A stretch of DNA of 64,000 nucleotides from Symsagittifera roscoffensis (Eukaryota; Xenacoelomorpha; Acoela; Convolutidae): positions 167,768-231,767 of the forward strand of contig NW_026971550.1 in assembly GCF_963678635.1 (NCBI RefSeq). Reading direction: 5' to 3'. Positions 32,469-42,462 of the stretch are shown one piece after another. The notes under the pieces were generated by a model. That model saw only the letters and a program-made list of their open reading frames with translations. It was not told the origin of the DNA and did not search any database. The position numbers and the translations under genes were made by a program. The first letter of the stretch is position 1, and every line of letters begins with the position of its first letter.

Positions 32469-35342
32469 ATGAGTTTAGACAAGTCAAGGATACCAAAACG
32501 AGGTAATAGCTCTAGGAAATTCATACCTGAAAAGCAAAGAAAAACGATGACCGATCCTTTTGTGGATTGGATCAAGCGAACCCGGTCCGATAAAGAGGAG
32601 ACGGTTTCAGGCAGAATGGTTGAAACGAGAAGTCAGAAGACCTCAGAAGAGCGAAGAGAACTGTTAGAAGTGGAGGTCAATACGGACCATACCATGAACG
32701 ACAACCAGGGAGTAAATGGACTGGAAGGGAGAGGCAGAAGGCTGGCGAGTGAATCTACTCCGGTAGAACAAGGCCATGATTTTGCCACTTCCACCGGGAC
32801 ATTGGATCGAGAGGAGATGTCGGAACTGTCCGACATCTCAACTGAAGTAACGGCAACTAGAAGATCTCCGACAGACAACACTATGATGGCAAGCGGAACT
32901 GGGAAACAAACAACCTCATCATCGTTCTCAGAAAGAATGAAGAACACCTTCGGAAACATCTTTCCATTCAGCATGGGAGGAGGAGCAGGAAACGATGGTG
33001 AGTCCCAGGAGGAAGAGGATGAAGAGGAGCAAGGGGACTTTGGATCTCAAGTCAGCCTCAATAGTTCGATCCAGGAGAGTGAGGCACACGTCGGAAGAGA
33101 GACTGGAACCCTGGATAAATTTGGTGTAGTGACAACGATAAGCAAAGAGGCAAACACACCGGGCCAGTCAAAGGACTTCGCGATTAGGACAAGTTCGGAG
33201 CCACAACCTGGAGAGAGTAGAACCAGAGGGCTTGGCAACGCGTTAATGGATCCTGAATTAAATAATGAAAAGACGTTGAAGCAGAGAGTCAAGGCCCGGA
33301 TCTCGACAAGCACGAAGTTACCTGGGACCGACAGGGTTACACCACCACTAGTGACGCCACTCATGGATAACGGGGCAGCACTAGAGGAAGCCTTAAACAA
33401 CATAGTGGGCAGTTTAGGAGAACAAAATGAACAGATGTCGATAAGGATGAGTGAACTAGAAAGAGCAGTTCACATTGAAAGAGAAAGTCTGCGGGAAGAA
33501 ATAAACCGCAACAGACAAGAAGTTGGCAGAAGCGAAAAACGCTTGAAAGAAAGAACGGACGAACATATGACGAGGAACTTGTCGCGAATGACAAGAGAGG
33601 CGGAACAGAGGGAGTTACGCTTAAGAGCCGACATGGAGAAGTTAAGAATTCAGCAAGAGCAGTCTCTTGGGTCTCTTGACACAAAGATAGACGCGATGAT
33701 GGAGAGGCGAACTCAGGCTATCATGGATAGGTTGGACGGGCTACTAAGCAGCAAGAGTGGACCAAAAGAAGGAGAGCCGAACTCGGGAGGTCCAAGCAGG
33801 GAACCGAGGGTGAACTTCAATGAACATCAAAGGAGGAAGACGTATGGATCCACTAGAGGCAGGGGCAGTTCATCAGGCTATGCCACAAGGGGTAATACAG
33901 CATGGGGCCCGAACAGTAGAGCAAGTTCAACGGGGAACAGACAAACCTCGAACGAACGACCAACGCAAAGCACACATGCGACTGGGAGAAGCGATTCTGG
34001 CAACATGGGGCATACAAGCCCGAGGAGGAGTCATATGGGCCAAGCGGGAAACGCTCATGGTGATTCGGATTGCAGGGATGCACCGCACACAGAGCCTTCG
34101 ACAAGGTGTGAGGACACTCAAGCGGGACACTTAGAAGCGGGACACTCAAGGGATGCTACGGCAATGGCCACAGCATTTGAACCCCTGAACATGTATTTAG
34201 AGACAATCCTGACGAGGTTATCAAGAACCAATGAACGCAGTGAGAAGTCCAGAAGAGTCTTTAAGAAACCAAGATGCTACAAAGACAAATCTGATGGCTG
34301 TATTGATACCTGGATAGAGGTAATGAAGCTGCATTTCGAGGAAGAGGACTTGTCGGAGAGACAGGAATGCAGCGCGCTCACCAGCAACTTAGAAGGGACA
34401 GCCCTGAACTGTGTCATGGCCAAGAAACAGTATCAACGTGACGCTGCAGAGAAAATCTTCGAAATCTTGTTAAACCGTTTCGGATCAGGGGTGCAGGGGC
34501 ACCAGGCGATGATGCGCTTCGAGAAACGGAGGCAACGAGAAGATGAAACAATAGACAAGTTTCTCGATGATTTGGAAATGCTGAGAAGACGCAGCCAACC
34601 GGATGAGTCAAACCGAAGGATGAACCTGGCCGTAGCCTCAAAATTCATCGATGGTGTGAAAAATGATGAACTTCGTACGATGCTAGCAACGCATTACACA
34701 CCACTATCAACTAATGCGCCAACACCGGAGGAGTTGAGGCTCAAATCAAAAGAGTATCTTTTTTTGAAACCTCCTTCGAGATCTGGATATTACAAGAACA
34801 ATTATGGCAATTTTAACAACGGACCAGCAAACCAAGGGAACAATTGGTATAAACCGAGGGATGATATGGACAAGAGACGTTCTTGTGCTAATTGCAGTTC
34901 AACAGACCATCATGTGTCAGCATGCCCAGCTTACAAACAAGGCATGAAAGCAATAGGCTTTAGCCTCGAGGACGAAGATGCGTCAGAGTTGGATCATGAG
35001 GATTTCATGAGAGGAGTAATTGCGAAATTCGGCCCGAGGTGTTTCTTTTGTAACTTGGAAGGTCATTTTAAATCAGATTGTCCGCAATTCTGGGATGCAG
35101 TGGCAGACATCAAGCATCCAAGACATGAAGAAGCTTTGTCAGGAGTGAAAGCCAGCAAGGCTCGACTTTCGAGTGAAGCGGAGGCACGCAGAAAGGATAA
35201 ACCTCAAGAGCTGGTAGCAAAGAAGATGCAAGCGGTAACAGAGGAAGCACGTGAACCGGAACCAGCAACTGCGGCCGATGACTTCAAAATCGATTATAGG
35301 GCAGCTGCGAGGTATGCTATAATAGGGTACAGCAGGAACTAG
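32469..35342 (+). CDS. Gag of copy B
   Basis: 957 codons from ATG 32469; an internal MVETRS at 32616 matches the gag start of C and may be the real start. The N-terminal third is acidic and polar; residues about 300-430 are strongly coiled-coil; an Arg/Ser/Gly-rich linker follows. A gag capsid-like core (DGCIDTWIEVM to LRLKSKEYLFL) lies at about 34290-34770. Two CCHC knuckles follow, CANCSSTDHHVSAC near 34890 and CFFCNLEGHFKSDC near 35040, which would bind genomic RNA. The stop TAG (35340-35342) overlaps the next frame by about 43 nt. Gag assembles the particle in which reverse transcription occurs. Confidence 0.88.
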   Translation: MSLDKSRIPKRGNSSRKFIPEKQRKTMTDPFVDWIKRTRSDKEETVSGRMVETRSQKTSEERRELLEVEVNTDHTMNDNQGVNGLEGRGRRLASESTPVEQGHDFATSTGTLDREEMSELSDISTEVTATRRSPTDNTMMASGTGKQTTSSSFSERMKNTFGNIFPFSMGGGAGNDGESQEEEDEEEQGDFGSQVSLNSSIQESEAHVGRETGTLDKFGVVTTISKEANTPGQSKDFAIRTSSEPQPGESRTRGLGNALMDPELNNEKTLKQRVKARISTSTKLPGTDRVTPPLVTPLMDNGAALEEALNNIVGSLGEQNEQMSIRMSELERAVHIERESLREEINRNRQEVGRSEKRLKERTDEHMTRNLSRMTREAEQRELRLRADMEKLRIQQEQSLGSLDTKIDAMMERRTQAIMDRLDGLLSSKSGPKEGEPNSGGPSREPRVNFNEHQRRKTYGSTRGRGSSSGYATRGNTAWGPNSRASSTGNRQTSNERPTQSTHATGRSDSGNMGHTSPRRSHMGQAGNAHGDSDCRDAPHTEPSTRCEDTQAGHLEAGHSRDATAMATAFEPLNMYLETILTRLSRTNERSEKSRRVFKKPRCYKDKSDGCIDTWIEVMKLHFEEEDLSERQECSALTSNLEGTALNCVMAKKQYQRDAAEKIFEILLNRFGSGVQGHQAMMRFEKRRQREDETIDKFLDDLEMLRRRSQPDESNRRMNLAVASKFIDGVKNDELRTMLATHYTPLSTNAPTPEELRLKSKEYLFLKPPSRSGYYKNNYGNFNNGPANQGNNWYKPRDDMDKRRSCANCSSTDHHVSACPAYKQGMKAIGFSLEDEDASELDHEDFMRGVIAKFGPRCFFCNLEGHFKSDCPQFWDAVADIKHPRHEEALSGVKASKARLSSEAEARRKDKPQELVAKKMQAVTEEAREPEPATAADDFKIDYRAAARYAIIGYSRN

Positions 35343-37309
35343 TGACGAAAGAGATTGAGAAAAAGGTGAAACTCGAGCTGGAGAATGAAAAATTACAGGA
35401 GCAACTGAACGCCTTTGAAGCGACGGAAGTTGAAGAGGCAAAAGCACCAAGCAGCTTGAGCATGAAACTTAATGTTATCTCTGGTCAGAGGTTCGGTATG
35501 GCACCGCAAGGAAGTAAAATACAGTCGATAATCTCGGTGGCAGGGCATCAGGTAATCAGAAATTTGAGTGAACCGTCTGAGTTCACTTTGATGCATTTGG
35601 ACACATATGCAGACAATCTGAGGCAGATGGAGCCACGCACCGAGTCGAGGGCTGTGAGGGCACTACTGACCACGGGTGGCCCTCGCATGAAGAAACTTCA
35701 TGGACGCTACCTAGAAGTCTATGGGCCGTATCAAGTGATGCTGAACGTGGATGGGATCAGTATCTACACCAGGACTTATGTAACAAAAGATGATGACCAA
35801 ATAGGGCAGATCTATTTGGGTGAAGAGGAACTCAAAGTCCGCAGGATAGGCCATGACGCCATGATGGAACAAGACGCGGTACACATTGGATATGAAGCAG
35901 ATGTGACAGCACACCTGCTCGACACCAACGGAACAAAAATCGGAGTCACAGGGCTTCTGGACACAGGAGCGGTGGTGAGTGTGATGCCGATAAAAACTTG
36001 GGAAAGAATGGGCTTCACACGGGAAGATCTGATTTCTACGAACCTCCGACTGGCCGCCGCAAATCGAGGAGCCATCTACGTGGCCGGAAGAACACCGATA
36101 ACGGTCCTTCACATGGGAGGACGAGACCTTTGGATGAGCTTCCTGGTGGTAGAGAATCTGGACGACGCCGACCAATTCATCTTGGGCAGAGATTTTGTCA
36201 GGAATTTTGACGTGATGATTGACTTGAACAACGGTCTAATACGGATTAGAAACCCGGACCGAAAGTATGTTAAGAGACCAATTAATAGGATAATAACAGA
36301 TGAAAATAAGGTACCAGTTTTTTTGGATAGAAAAGTAAAGTTACAACCAGGACAAGCTGTTGTAGCAATTTTTAGAATGAGAAATTTAAATTCGTTAAGT
36401 GATAGCAAACAGGTTTGCTTAGTTCCGAATCCAAATAGTCAGAGTTCGGTGATTTTAGGCCGGAGCTTCTCGGTAACGCGAAACGGACTGTGTGTCAGTG
36501 TGTTGTTGAACACACTGGACACCACGGTTTCAATCCAGCGTGGAAAGAAGCTTGGCTACGCCTTGCCAATGAGGACCGACTATGAGGAGACACAAAACTT
36601 GAAGAAACATAATGTGAAAGACTGTCCTTATCATGCAAATAAAGATAAAATCTTAAAGAGAATTAATGAATTAAAATCTATTCATAAATTGTTTTCAATG
36701 AAATCCGAAACGGACGACGGCTTATCAAGTTGCTCGAATTTTCCGGAACGCCCCTCGTCATATGAACTAGATTCTGACAAACCGGTTTTGCCAGAAATAG
36801 AACATTTAAAAGGAAAAATAGGTAAGGGAGATTTTGAAAAATTGCGGGACCTCCTAAATCGGAACGCCGAGGTATTTTCAAAACATAAGGCGGACATCGG
36901 TTGCTGTAATTTCGTCGAACACGAAATCGAACTAGAAGAGGGCGCCGTTCCCCATAGGGAAGGCGCAAGGCGAATGACGCCACATAAATCGGAAGCGTGC
37001 CGAGCGGAAATAGAAATGTTGCTTGAATACGACATGATAGAACCCTCGAAATCGCCGTGGGCTTGCGGGGTAGTCATGGCGAAAAAGAAAGGGGGGCAGC
37101 TTAGATTTTGTTGCGACTTTCGTTACTTGAACGCGGTAACGATTAAAGATGCGTACCCGATACCGCGAATAGACGAGAGCCTATCTAAACTTGGTGATGC
37201 AAAGTTCTTCACCACATTGGACTTGGGTTCTGCCTTCTGGCAGGTTCCTCTGCGAAAGAAGGACAGAGAGAAAACCGGATTCGCGTGCGAATTGGGGTTG
37301 TACCAGTGA
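35342..37309 (+). CDS. Protease and N-terminal half of RT, copy B
   Basis: The frame is open from 35300; the first listed codon is GTG at 35342, so it is probably reached from gag, by frameshift or after a past indel. A retropepsin motif LLDTGAVVSVMP lies near 35955 and a GRDF motif near 36185. RT begins at about 36880 and shows FCCDFRYLNAVTIKDAYPIP and LDLGSAFWQVPL. It stops at an in-frame TGA (37307-37309) in GLYQ-stop-KRMPFGLCNA. Gypsy RTs have an aromatic residue here and the frame resumes immediately, so the TGA most likely replaced TGG. Unless it is read through, RT is truncated. Confidence 0.85.
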   Translation: MTKEIEKKVKLELENEKLQEQLNAFEATEVEEAKAPSSLSMKLNVISGQRFGMAPQGSKIQSIISVAGHQVIRNLSEPSEFTLMHLDTYADNLRQMEPRTESRAVRALLTTGGPRMKKLHGRYLEVYGPYQVMLNVDGISIYTRTYVTKDDDQIGQIYLGEEELKVRRIGHDAMMEQDAVHIGYEADVTAHLLDTNGTKIGVTGLLDTGAVVSVMPIKTWERMGFTREDLISTNLRLAAANRGAIYVAGRTPITVLHMGGRDLWMSFLVVENLDDADQFILGRDFVRNFDVMIDLNNGLIRIRNPDRKYVKRPINRIITDENKVPVFLDRKVKLQPGQAVVAIFRMRNLNSLSDSKQVCLVPNPNSQSSVILGRSFSVTRNGLCVSVLLNTLDTTVSIQRGKKLGYALPMRTDYEETQNLKKHNVKDCPYHANKDKILKRINELKSIHKLFSMKSETDDGLSSCSNFPERPSSYELDSDKPVLPEIEHLKGKIGKGDFEKLRDLLNRNAEVFSKHKADIGCCNFVEHEIELEEGAVPHREGARRMTPHKSEACRAEIEMLLEYDMIEPSKSPWACGVVMAKKKGGQLRFCCDFRYLNAVTIKDAYPIPRIDESLSKLGDAKFFTTLDLGSAFWQVPLRKKDREKTGFACELGLYQ

Positions 37310-37315
37310 AAGAGG

Positions 37316-40300
37316 ATGCCCTTCGGCTTGTGCAATGCAACAGCAACTTTTCAAAGGCTGATGGCTCAGGCTTTGACAGGAGTGACCAAAAAGTACGGGA
37401 ATCTCTTGATGTGCTACGTGGATGATGTAGTCATAGCGACACCGACCCTGGAGGATCACATTGATCGGCTCGATGAGGTCTTCGGATGTATGAAAAGAGC
37501 AGGCTTGAAATGCAAACCATCGAAATGTGAAATCCTTAGGGATTCGATCAAGTACCTGGGAAGAATGGTGGACAGGCATGGTGTGAGGCCAGATCCAGAA
37601 GCAGTAGAGGCTGTGCTGACATGGAAAGCTCCTAGAACGGACACACAGCTCATGAGCTTCCTAGGGTTTGCCAATTACTACCGTGAATTCATTAAAGGAT
37701 ATGCGGACAAGGTGTATCCGATGCAGAAGCTGATGCGCAACAAAGGGAAGAAGTTCGAATGGAACGATGAGGCACAAGTTGCTTTCGAGAACATAAAGCG
37801 GGAACTGTGCGAAGCGCCAGTGCTGGGCATGCCTACAGAAAAGGGCATGTATGTTCTTGACACAGACGCATCGGTGGTGGCCATCTCAGGAATATTGCAT
37901 CAAGAGCAAGAATGGAACGGAAGAACAGTTCTCCGTCCCATTGCATACGGCAGCAAAGTCTTGAGTGACACAGAGATGAAATATGGCGCACCAAAAGCAG
38001 AAATGTTTGCAGTAGTCACCTTCGTGGAGAAGTACCGTGCATACTTGGGGAGCGCTCCCTTCAAGTTACGCGTGGACAACAGAGCGTTATCCTGGTTGAA
38101 GACCTACTCGATGGATCAGAGTTATATTGGTAGGTGGATAGTAAGACTGGATGGCTACCATATGATAATCGAACATAGGATGCGTGACAAACACCAGAAT
38201 GCTGACAGCCTCAGTAAGAAAACTGAATTCTATGAAAGATTGGAGCAGAAGCAGGCCAATCAGGCGGAAGTAAAGGAGGGATTCTCGTTTCTGGACAAAG
38301 AAACTTATGAAGCGCTTCCCTTAACGAGATGGTTGGATAAGTCTGGACATCCAATTCCAGGGCATCCTGAGTTACCTGTAGAGAAAGCAGCCGAGATAAA
38401 GATCCTGTCCAAGGAGGATCCGGTCCCCTTGGATTTGTTGCTGCGCTCGAACCTGGTCCAGCAAGAACTCTCTCGCATGAATATAAACAGCCTCTCATTA
38501 TTGGATAAAACGGTGCAAGTCACACCACAAGTAATGCGGATGCTGGGTGGATTGTTAGAAAGAGAAGTGACCAGAGATGACCCCGAGTGGACAGCAGCAG
38601 TGGCATCGCTGACAGTCAGTGAGAAGGTGAAGATCATGCCGTCCAGACGACAACACGAAGAGAACGAGAGGGATTGTAGGACAATAGTTCAGCAACTAGT
38701 ATCCTCAATACCCCAAGAGATTTTAACCAGTACTTCTTACGGACAGAAAGGACAGGAGAGCGGCAGGCAAAAGAAAACTGTCACCTTTGTAGACCGGGAT
38801 AAAGACGGTGAAGTTGTGAAACAAAATCTGCTGCAAGACTATTTGTCCGGGGAGAAGGATGAGGAGAAAAACCAGCGATCACAAGATCAACACCCGGGAC
38901 AAGTGAATTGGTCCGGGGAGTCCGAGATAGACGAGAAAATTCCTGATGAGAAACAGGACCTAGAGAACAAGGTTTTGTCCGGGGAGTTCAGATGGATGCG
39001 AAGGAAATACAGACATGATCTGGAGGAGCGTGCAGTCTCCAGCACAACACCTTCGACGGATAATGATTCCCGAAACTCAGGAATGGATACCTATTCCGAC
39101 AGGAATTCGACCTCGGGATCAGAACTGTCAGAACTAGCGATACACACGCTACTAGTGGAAACTCGGGCGAGAGACCTGGACAGAGAGGTGTACCAGGATC
39201 CGGACAGCGATCGCTACCTTATACCGAGCGAAAGTGTCTTTGACAACGCAGCGGATGACTTAGAAACAATAGCAGTATCGAAACGTTCGATGAGCTTATT
39301 GCCACAGAAAGAGGCAGTCAGGACTGATCTTCAACCGTTTCAGCAAGAAACACAACCGTTGGCGAAGATTTGGTGTGTTAAGATGGAAGAAGACAAACAT
39401 CAGCCCAACGAGCTGAATAGTCAGATGAGGGTCATGAAGACGTACTTGAAGGCGAGATACAGACTCTCGGACCTTCTAAGGGCGCAGAGAAATGATCGCA
39501 TGACAAGCAACCTAAAAAGGTGGATAGAAAACGGTGCACCTGACAAAGGTGACCTAGAAGAAGACAGCTATAGGATCCTGAGACAATACTTCATGCAGAA
39601 GGAGGGGAGATTATATCTGAACAAGGAAGGGATCGTGGCTTGCAGGAGAAGAGAAGAAGACAAGGTCTTATACAAATATAACGCGATAGTGTTGCCGCAA
39701 CTCTATCAGACAGAACTATTATTCAGGTCGCATGATCAGATGGGCCATCAAGGGATCGACAAAGTGTATCAGAGGATCCTGAAGCGCTTTGAGTGGCCTG
39801 GAATGAAAAAGGCATGTGAGAAATGGGTAACAGCCTGTCAACAGGTCAAGGATCCAAGGAAGTTGCGATTTCCTTTACAGTCGATTGAGTCGTCTGAATT
39901 CAACGAGGTGGTGCAGATAGATCACCAGAAGATATGCATGACAGACAGCGGTTACAACCAAGTCTTGGTCATGATAGATCACTTCACGAAGTATGCAGAG
40001 GCCGTGCCCTGCATAACTGTCTCGGCGGAAGAGACATGCGACCACCTGATCAATACGTGGATAGCAAGACATGGTTGTCCAATGACGTTTCAATCGGACA
40101 ATGGAACGGCTTTCGTAGGCGAGCTTACGAAAGAGCTTATGAGACGGTCACAAGTCGCTCAGGCTCACTCCACGACATACCATCCTCAGACGAATGGCTT
40201 AGTGGAAAGACAGAATAGGACGTTAGTGTCGATGCTGAGGGTATATTGTTCCAGGTACATGACCGATTGGGACAGATACCTTCGACAGGTGATGGGAGCT

Positions 40301-42076
40301 TATAATAGCACGCAACACTCCACCACTGGGGTCAGTCCACACATGATGCTGACGGGACACGAGAAGTCTTTACCCTTGACATTCTTCTACCCAGAGTATG
40401 AGGGGAAGAAAACATCTCCACAGGTTTACGTGAGGGATGTGATCAGACGTCAACAGGAGTTGAACGATCTGTGTAGACGAAATACTCAGCAAGCACAGGC
40501 AAGGCAGAGGAAAAGATTCGACAAGAAAGCAGCTGGTGCAAAAGCTTACTCGGTGGGAGACTATGTATGGGTATTTCAGAACGTTATACCACCGAAAGGG
40601 ACAAAGAAACTTCTAAAGAAATGGAGGGGACCCTTCATGATTACGGAGGTGCACCAGGAGGGACGCTTTTATAGACTGAGTACTGGCCGGGCCGCCCACT
40701 ACGAGAACATCAAGCCACACAATCCATCGACAGAAGACTGGTGTATACCTGCAGACATGGAAGAAGGGGATTATTTAATGATGGATCCTGCTTGTGAGGT
40801 CAATGAAAAGGGCACCAGGGAGAAGAACGATGGAAACGAGGTCGTAGAGGAAGGTACGGATACACCATTGGACCTGGATCCGAACGAACAGATCGAAGCG
40901 GAAGATGAAACCTTACCCTACGCAGAAGAGGATTGGCGGGATCCCGAAGAGACAGAGGTTCCCAAGAACTTGGAACCAGATCTTCCGCTCACGATTCAGA
41001 CTCGTCAAAAGGACGGGACGAGACAAAGAAAGAAATACAATCCTTACGGTGACGACTTTGTAGTGGATAGGATAGATCTAAAGAATATAGTGGAGGAAGT
41101 AGTGGGTTTAGAGGAAATAACCGTGTCACAAGACATTGACATAGTCGATGATCACAACGATGAGTGGGTTGACGACTGGTCGAAACCCGAAGTAGAATTC
41201 GACGATGAGCAACAGCAGTCAAATGAACAAGACCTGACGAACCTGCGCGTCTTAGAGTGGCTGAACGAAATGACATCAGACCCTAAAGAGACCAACGTTA
41301 CGATTCAAGACGTAGATCGCGAAAGCGCGAAATACATTAAGACCAAACGAGATGATCCTTCCTGGGCTGCCCAGGAAGGACAACTTCTCATTCCAGCTTC
41401 TAACCTTGACTTAATACCCGGTATGCGATCGACGGGGACGCCGATGGATATTTTTGTCCGGGGAGTGGGGGTAGGACTTACCCACACTGAAAACTTGATA
41501 ATAAAAAAATTAAGAATAGCAAGAGAAACAGGAGACTTAGAAGCAGAAACAGGTGAAGAACCTAAGAAACCTGACATAGGCAGGGTAGTTGAGTCATATT
41601 TTAATTTACCAAATGAATATTCTAGTAACATAATACTAACAGACAGTGATTTCATACTCACAAACAGAACATGTGCGGTAGCAATCACCGCAGACATGAG
41701 TTTTAGGACGGCGCTAGCGGCAGATTTTAAGAGGGAATATAAAAACGTGGAATTCCTTTGGAAGCAAAGACCAGGGATAGGGGGCGTAGCAGCCTTACCT
41801 CCGGCGGTGTCGCAGATACCGGGAAAATTCTTGCGCTTCTTGGTAACGAGGGCGACAGAGAAGCAGCACGTGGACCCAGAAAACCTAGTCTTGTCTTTGA
41901 CGAGGCTGAGGGACTTCCTTGTGGAAATGGACGTGAAGGAGCTCTCACTTCCAGTGTACGATCCAAATAGAGGAAGACTGCATCCTCGGGAATTGTACGC
42001 GCTTGTACATGTGATATTCTCTGATACGAACATACAAGTATATCTACATAAGAAATATTACTTAAGTATAGGCTGA
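37316..42076 (+). CDS. RT C-half, RNase H, integrase and long C-terminal extension, copy B
   Basis: This is the same frame as the preceding ORF after the TGA. RT motifs: MPFGLCNA and catalytic YVDD (37414-37425). RNase H: DTDAS, VDNRALSW and the final HQNADSLS. A linker of about 1 kb (38250-39400) holds three LSGE-type repeats whose DNA is GTCCGGGGAG. Integrase: His pair SHDQMGH, then CQQV where CxxC is expected (last zinc Cys missing), and catalytic Asp (IDH, 39918), Asp (SDNG, 40095), Glu (VERQ, 40205). A GPY/F module (KWRGPF) is at about 40620. The last 440 residues are an unrecognised extension whose end is conserved in copy A. Confidence 0.9.
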   Translation: MPFGLCNATATFQRLMAQALTGVTKKYGNLLMCYVDDVVIATPTLEDHIDRLDEVFGCMKRAGLKCKPSKCEILRDSIKYLGRMVDRHGVRPDPEAVEAVLTWKAPRTDTQLMSFLGFANYYREFIKGYADKVYPMQKLMRNKGKKFEWNDEAQVAFENIKRELCEAPVLGMPTEKGMYVLDTDASVVAISGILHQEQEWNGRTVLRPIAYGSKVLSDTEMKYGAPKAEMFAVVTFVEKYRAYLGSAPFKLRVDNRALSWLKTYSMDQSYIGRWIVRLDGYHMIIEHRMRDKHQNADSLSKKTEFYERLEQKQANQAEVKEGFSFLDKETYEALPLTRWLDKSGHPIPGHPELPVEKAAEIKILSKEDPVPLDLLLRSNLVQQELSRMNINSLSLLDKTVQVTPQVMRMLGGLLEREVTRDDPEWTAAVASLTVSEKVKIMPSRRQHEENERDCRTIVQQLVSSIPQEILTSTSYGQKGQESGRQKKTVTFVDRDKDGEVVKQNLLQDYLSGEKDEEKNQRSQDQHPGQVNWSGESEIDEKIPDEKQDLENKVLSGEFRWMRRKYRHDLEERAVSSTTPSTDNDSRNSGMDTYSDRNSTSGSELSELAIHTLLVETRARDLDREVYQDPDSDRYLIPSESVFDNAADDLETIAVSKRSMSLLPQKEAVRTDLQPFQQETQPLAKIWCVKMEEDKHQPNELNSQMRVMKTYLKARYRLSDLLRAQRNDRMTSNLKRWIENGAPDKGDLEEDSYRILRQYFMQKEGRLYLNKEGIVACRRREEDKVLYKYNAIVLPQLYQTELLFRSHDQMGHQGIDKVYQRILKRFEWPGMKKACEKWVTACQQVKDPRKLRFPLQSIESSEFNEVVQIDHQKICMTDSGYNQVLVMIDHFTKYAEAVPCITVSAEETCDHLINTWIARHGCPMTFQSDNGTAFVGELTKELMRRSQVAQAHSTTYHPQTNGLVERQNRTLVSMLRVYCSRYMTDWDRYLRQVMGAYNSTQHSTTGVSPHMMLTGHEKSLPLTFFYPEYEGKKTSPQVYVRDVIRRQQELNDLCRRNTQQAQARQRKRFDKKAAGAKAYSVGDYVWVFQNVIPPKGTKKLLKKWRGPFMITEVHQEGRFYRLSTGRAAHYENIKPHNPSTEDWCIPADMEEGDYLMMDPACEVNEKGTREKNDGNEVVEEGTDTPLDLDPNEQIEAEDETLPYAEEDWRDPEETEVPKNLEPDLPLTIQTRQKDGTRQRKKYNPYGDDFVVDRIDLKNIVEEVVGLEEITVSQDIDIVDDHNDEWVDDWSKPEVEFDDEQQQSNEQDLTNLRVLEWLNEMTSDPKETNVTIQDVDRESAKYIKTKRDDPSWAAQEGQLLIPASNLDLIPGMRSTGTPMDIFVRGVGVGLTHTENLIIKKLRIARETGDLEAETGEEPKKPDIGRVVESYFNLPNEYSSNIILTDSDFILTNRTCAVAITADMSFRTALAADFKREYKNVEFLWKQRPGIGGVAALPPAVSQIPGKFLRFLVTRATEKQHVDPENLVLSLTRLRDFLVEMDVKELSLPVYDPNRGRLHPRELYALVHVIFSDTNIQVYLHKKYYLSIG
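38845..38986 (+). repeat. Three internal copies of the polypurine-tract core GTCCGGGGAG
   Basis: Copies lie at 38845-38854, 38911-38920 and 38977-38986; a fourth is at 41456-41465. The true polypurine tract is at 52295-52306. The first three are read in one codon frame (SGE), the fourth in another, which points to selection on the DNA or RNA sequence as well as, or instead of, the protein. Confidence 0.75.
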
Positions 42077-42462
42077 GTGATGTGCGAAAGAGTGTTAGGC
42101 CAAAGACCAAGTTGCATGAAATATGTGATATGTGTGTGATGTTATGTTATGTGTTAGGTTATTAAAATCATGGGTAAGTAGGGGTTAGTGACCATGAACA
42201 ACTAAATGACGATCTTGGGAATAGATCCAAAGTTTGGACTGTCCAATCTTAGGTCGAATTCCAAAATTTTAGAAACCAATTGATTTTAATAAATTTTAGG
42301 ATAAATATCTTTTTATCTGAACTGTCTTTAAGCAAATTTTAACGATATATGTTAAGGTGAAACTGACAGGTGTGACAGTCGTGATTCCTTTTCTAGATCC
42401 TGATTGATCATTTAAATTACTCACTTGAGTCAAAGAATCGAATCAAACTTGAAAAGAATAGA
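42077..42462 (+). other. Spacer between pol and ORF3 with a candidate intron
   Basis: No coding sequence. A strong donor-like GGTAAGTA starts at about 42173 and an acceptor-like TTCCTTTTCTAG ends at 42396, 66 nt before the ORF3 ATG. ORF3 may therefore be made from a spliced RNA. This is a pattern observation only. Confidence 0.4.

Noticed and set aside
35300-35342. Programmed -1 frameshift between gag and protease in B
   Set aside because: There is no convincing slippery heptamer and copy C reads through in one frame; kept only as an open question.
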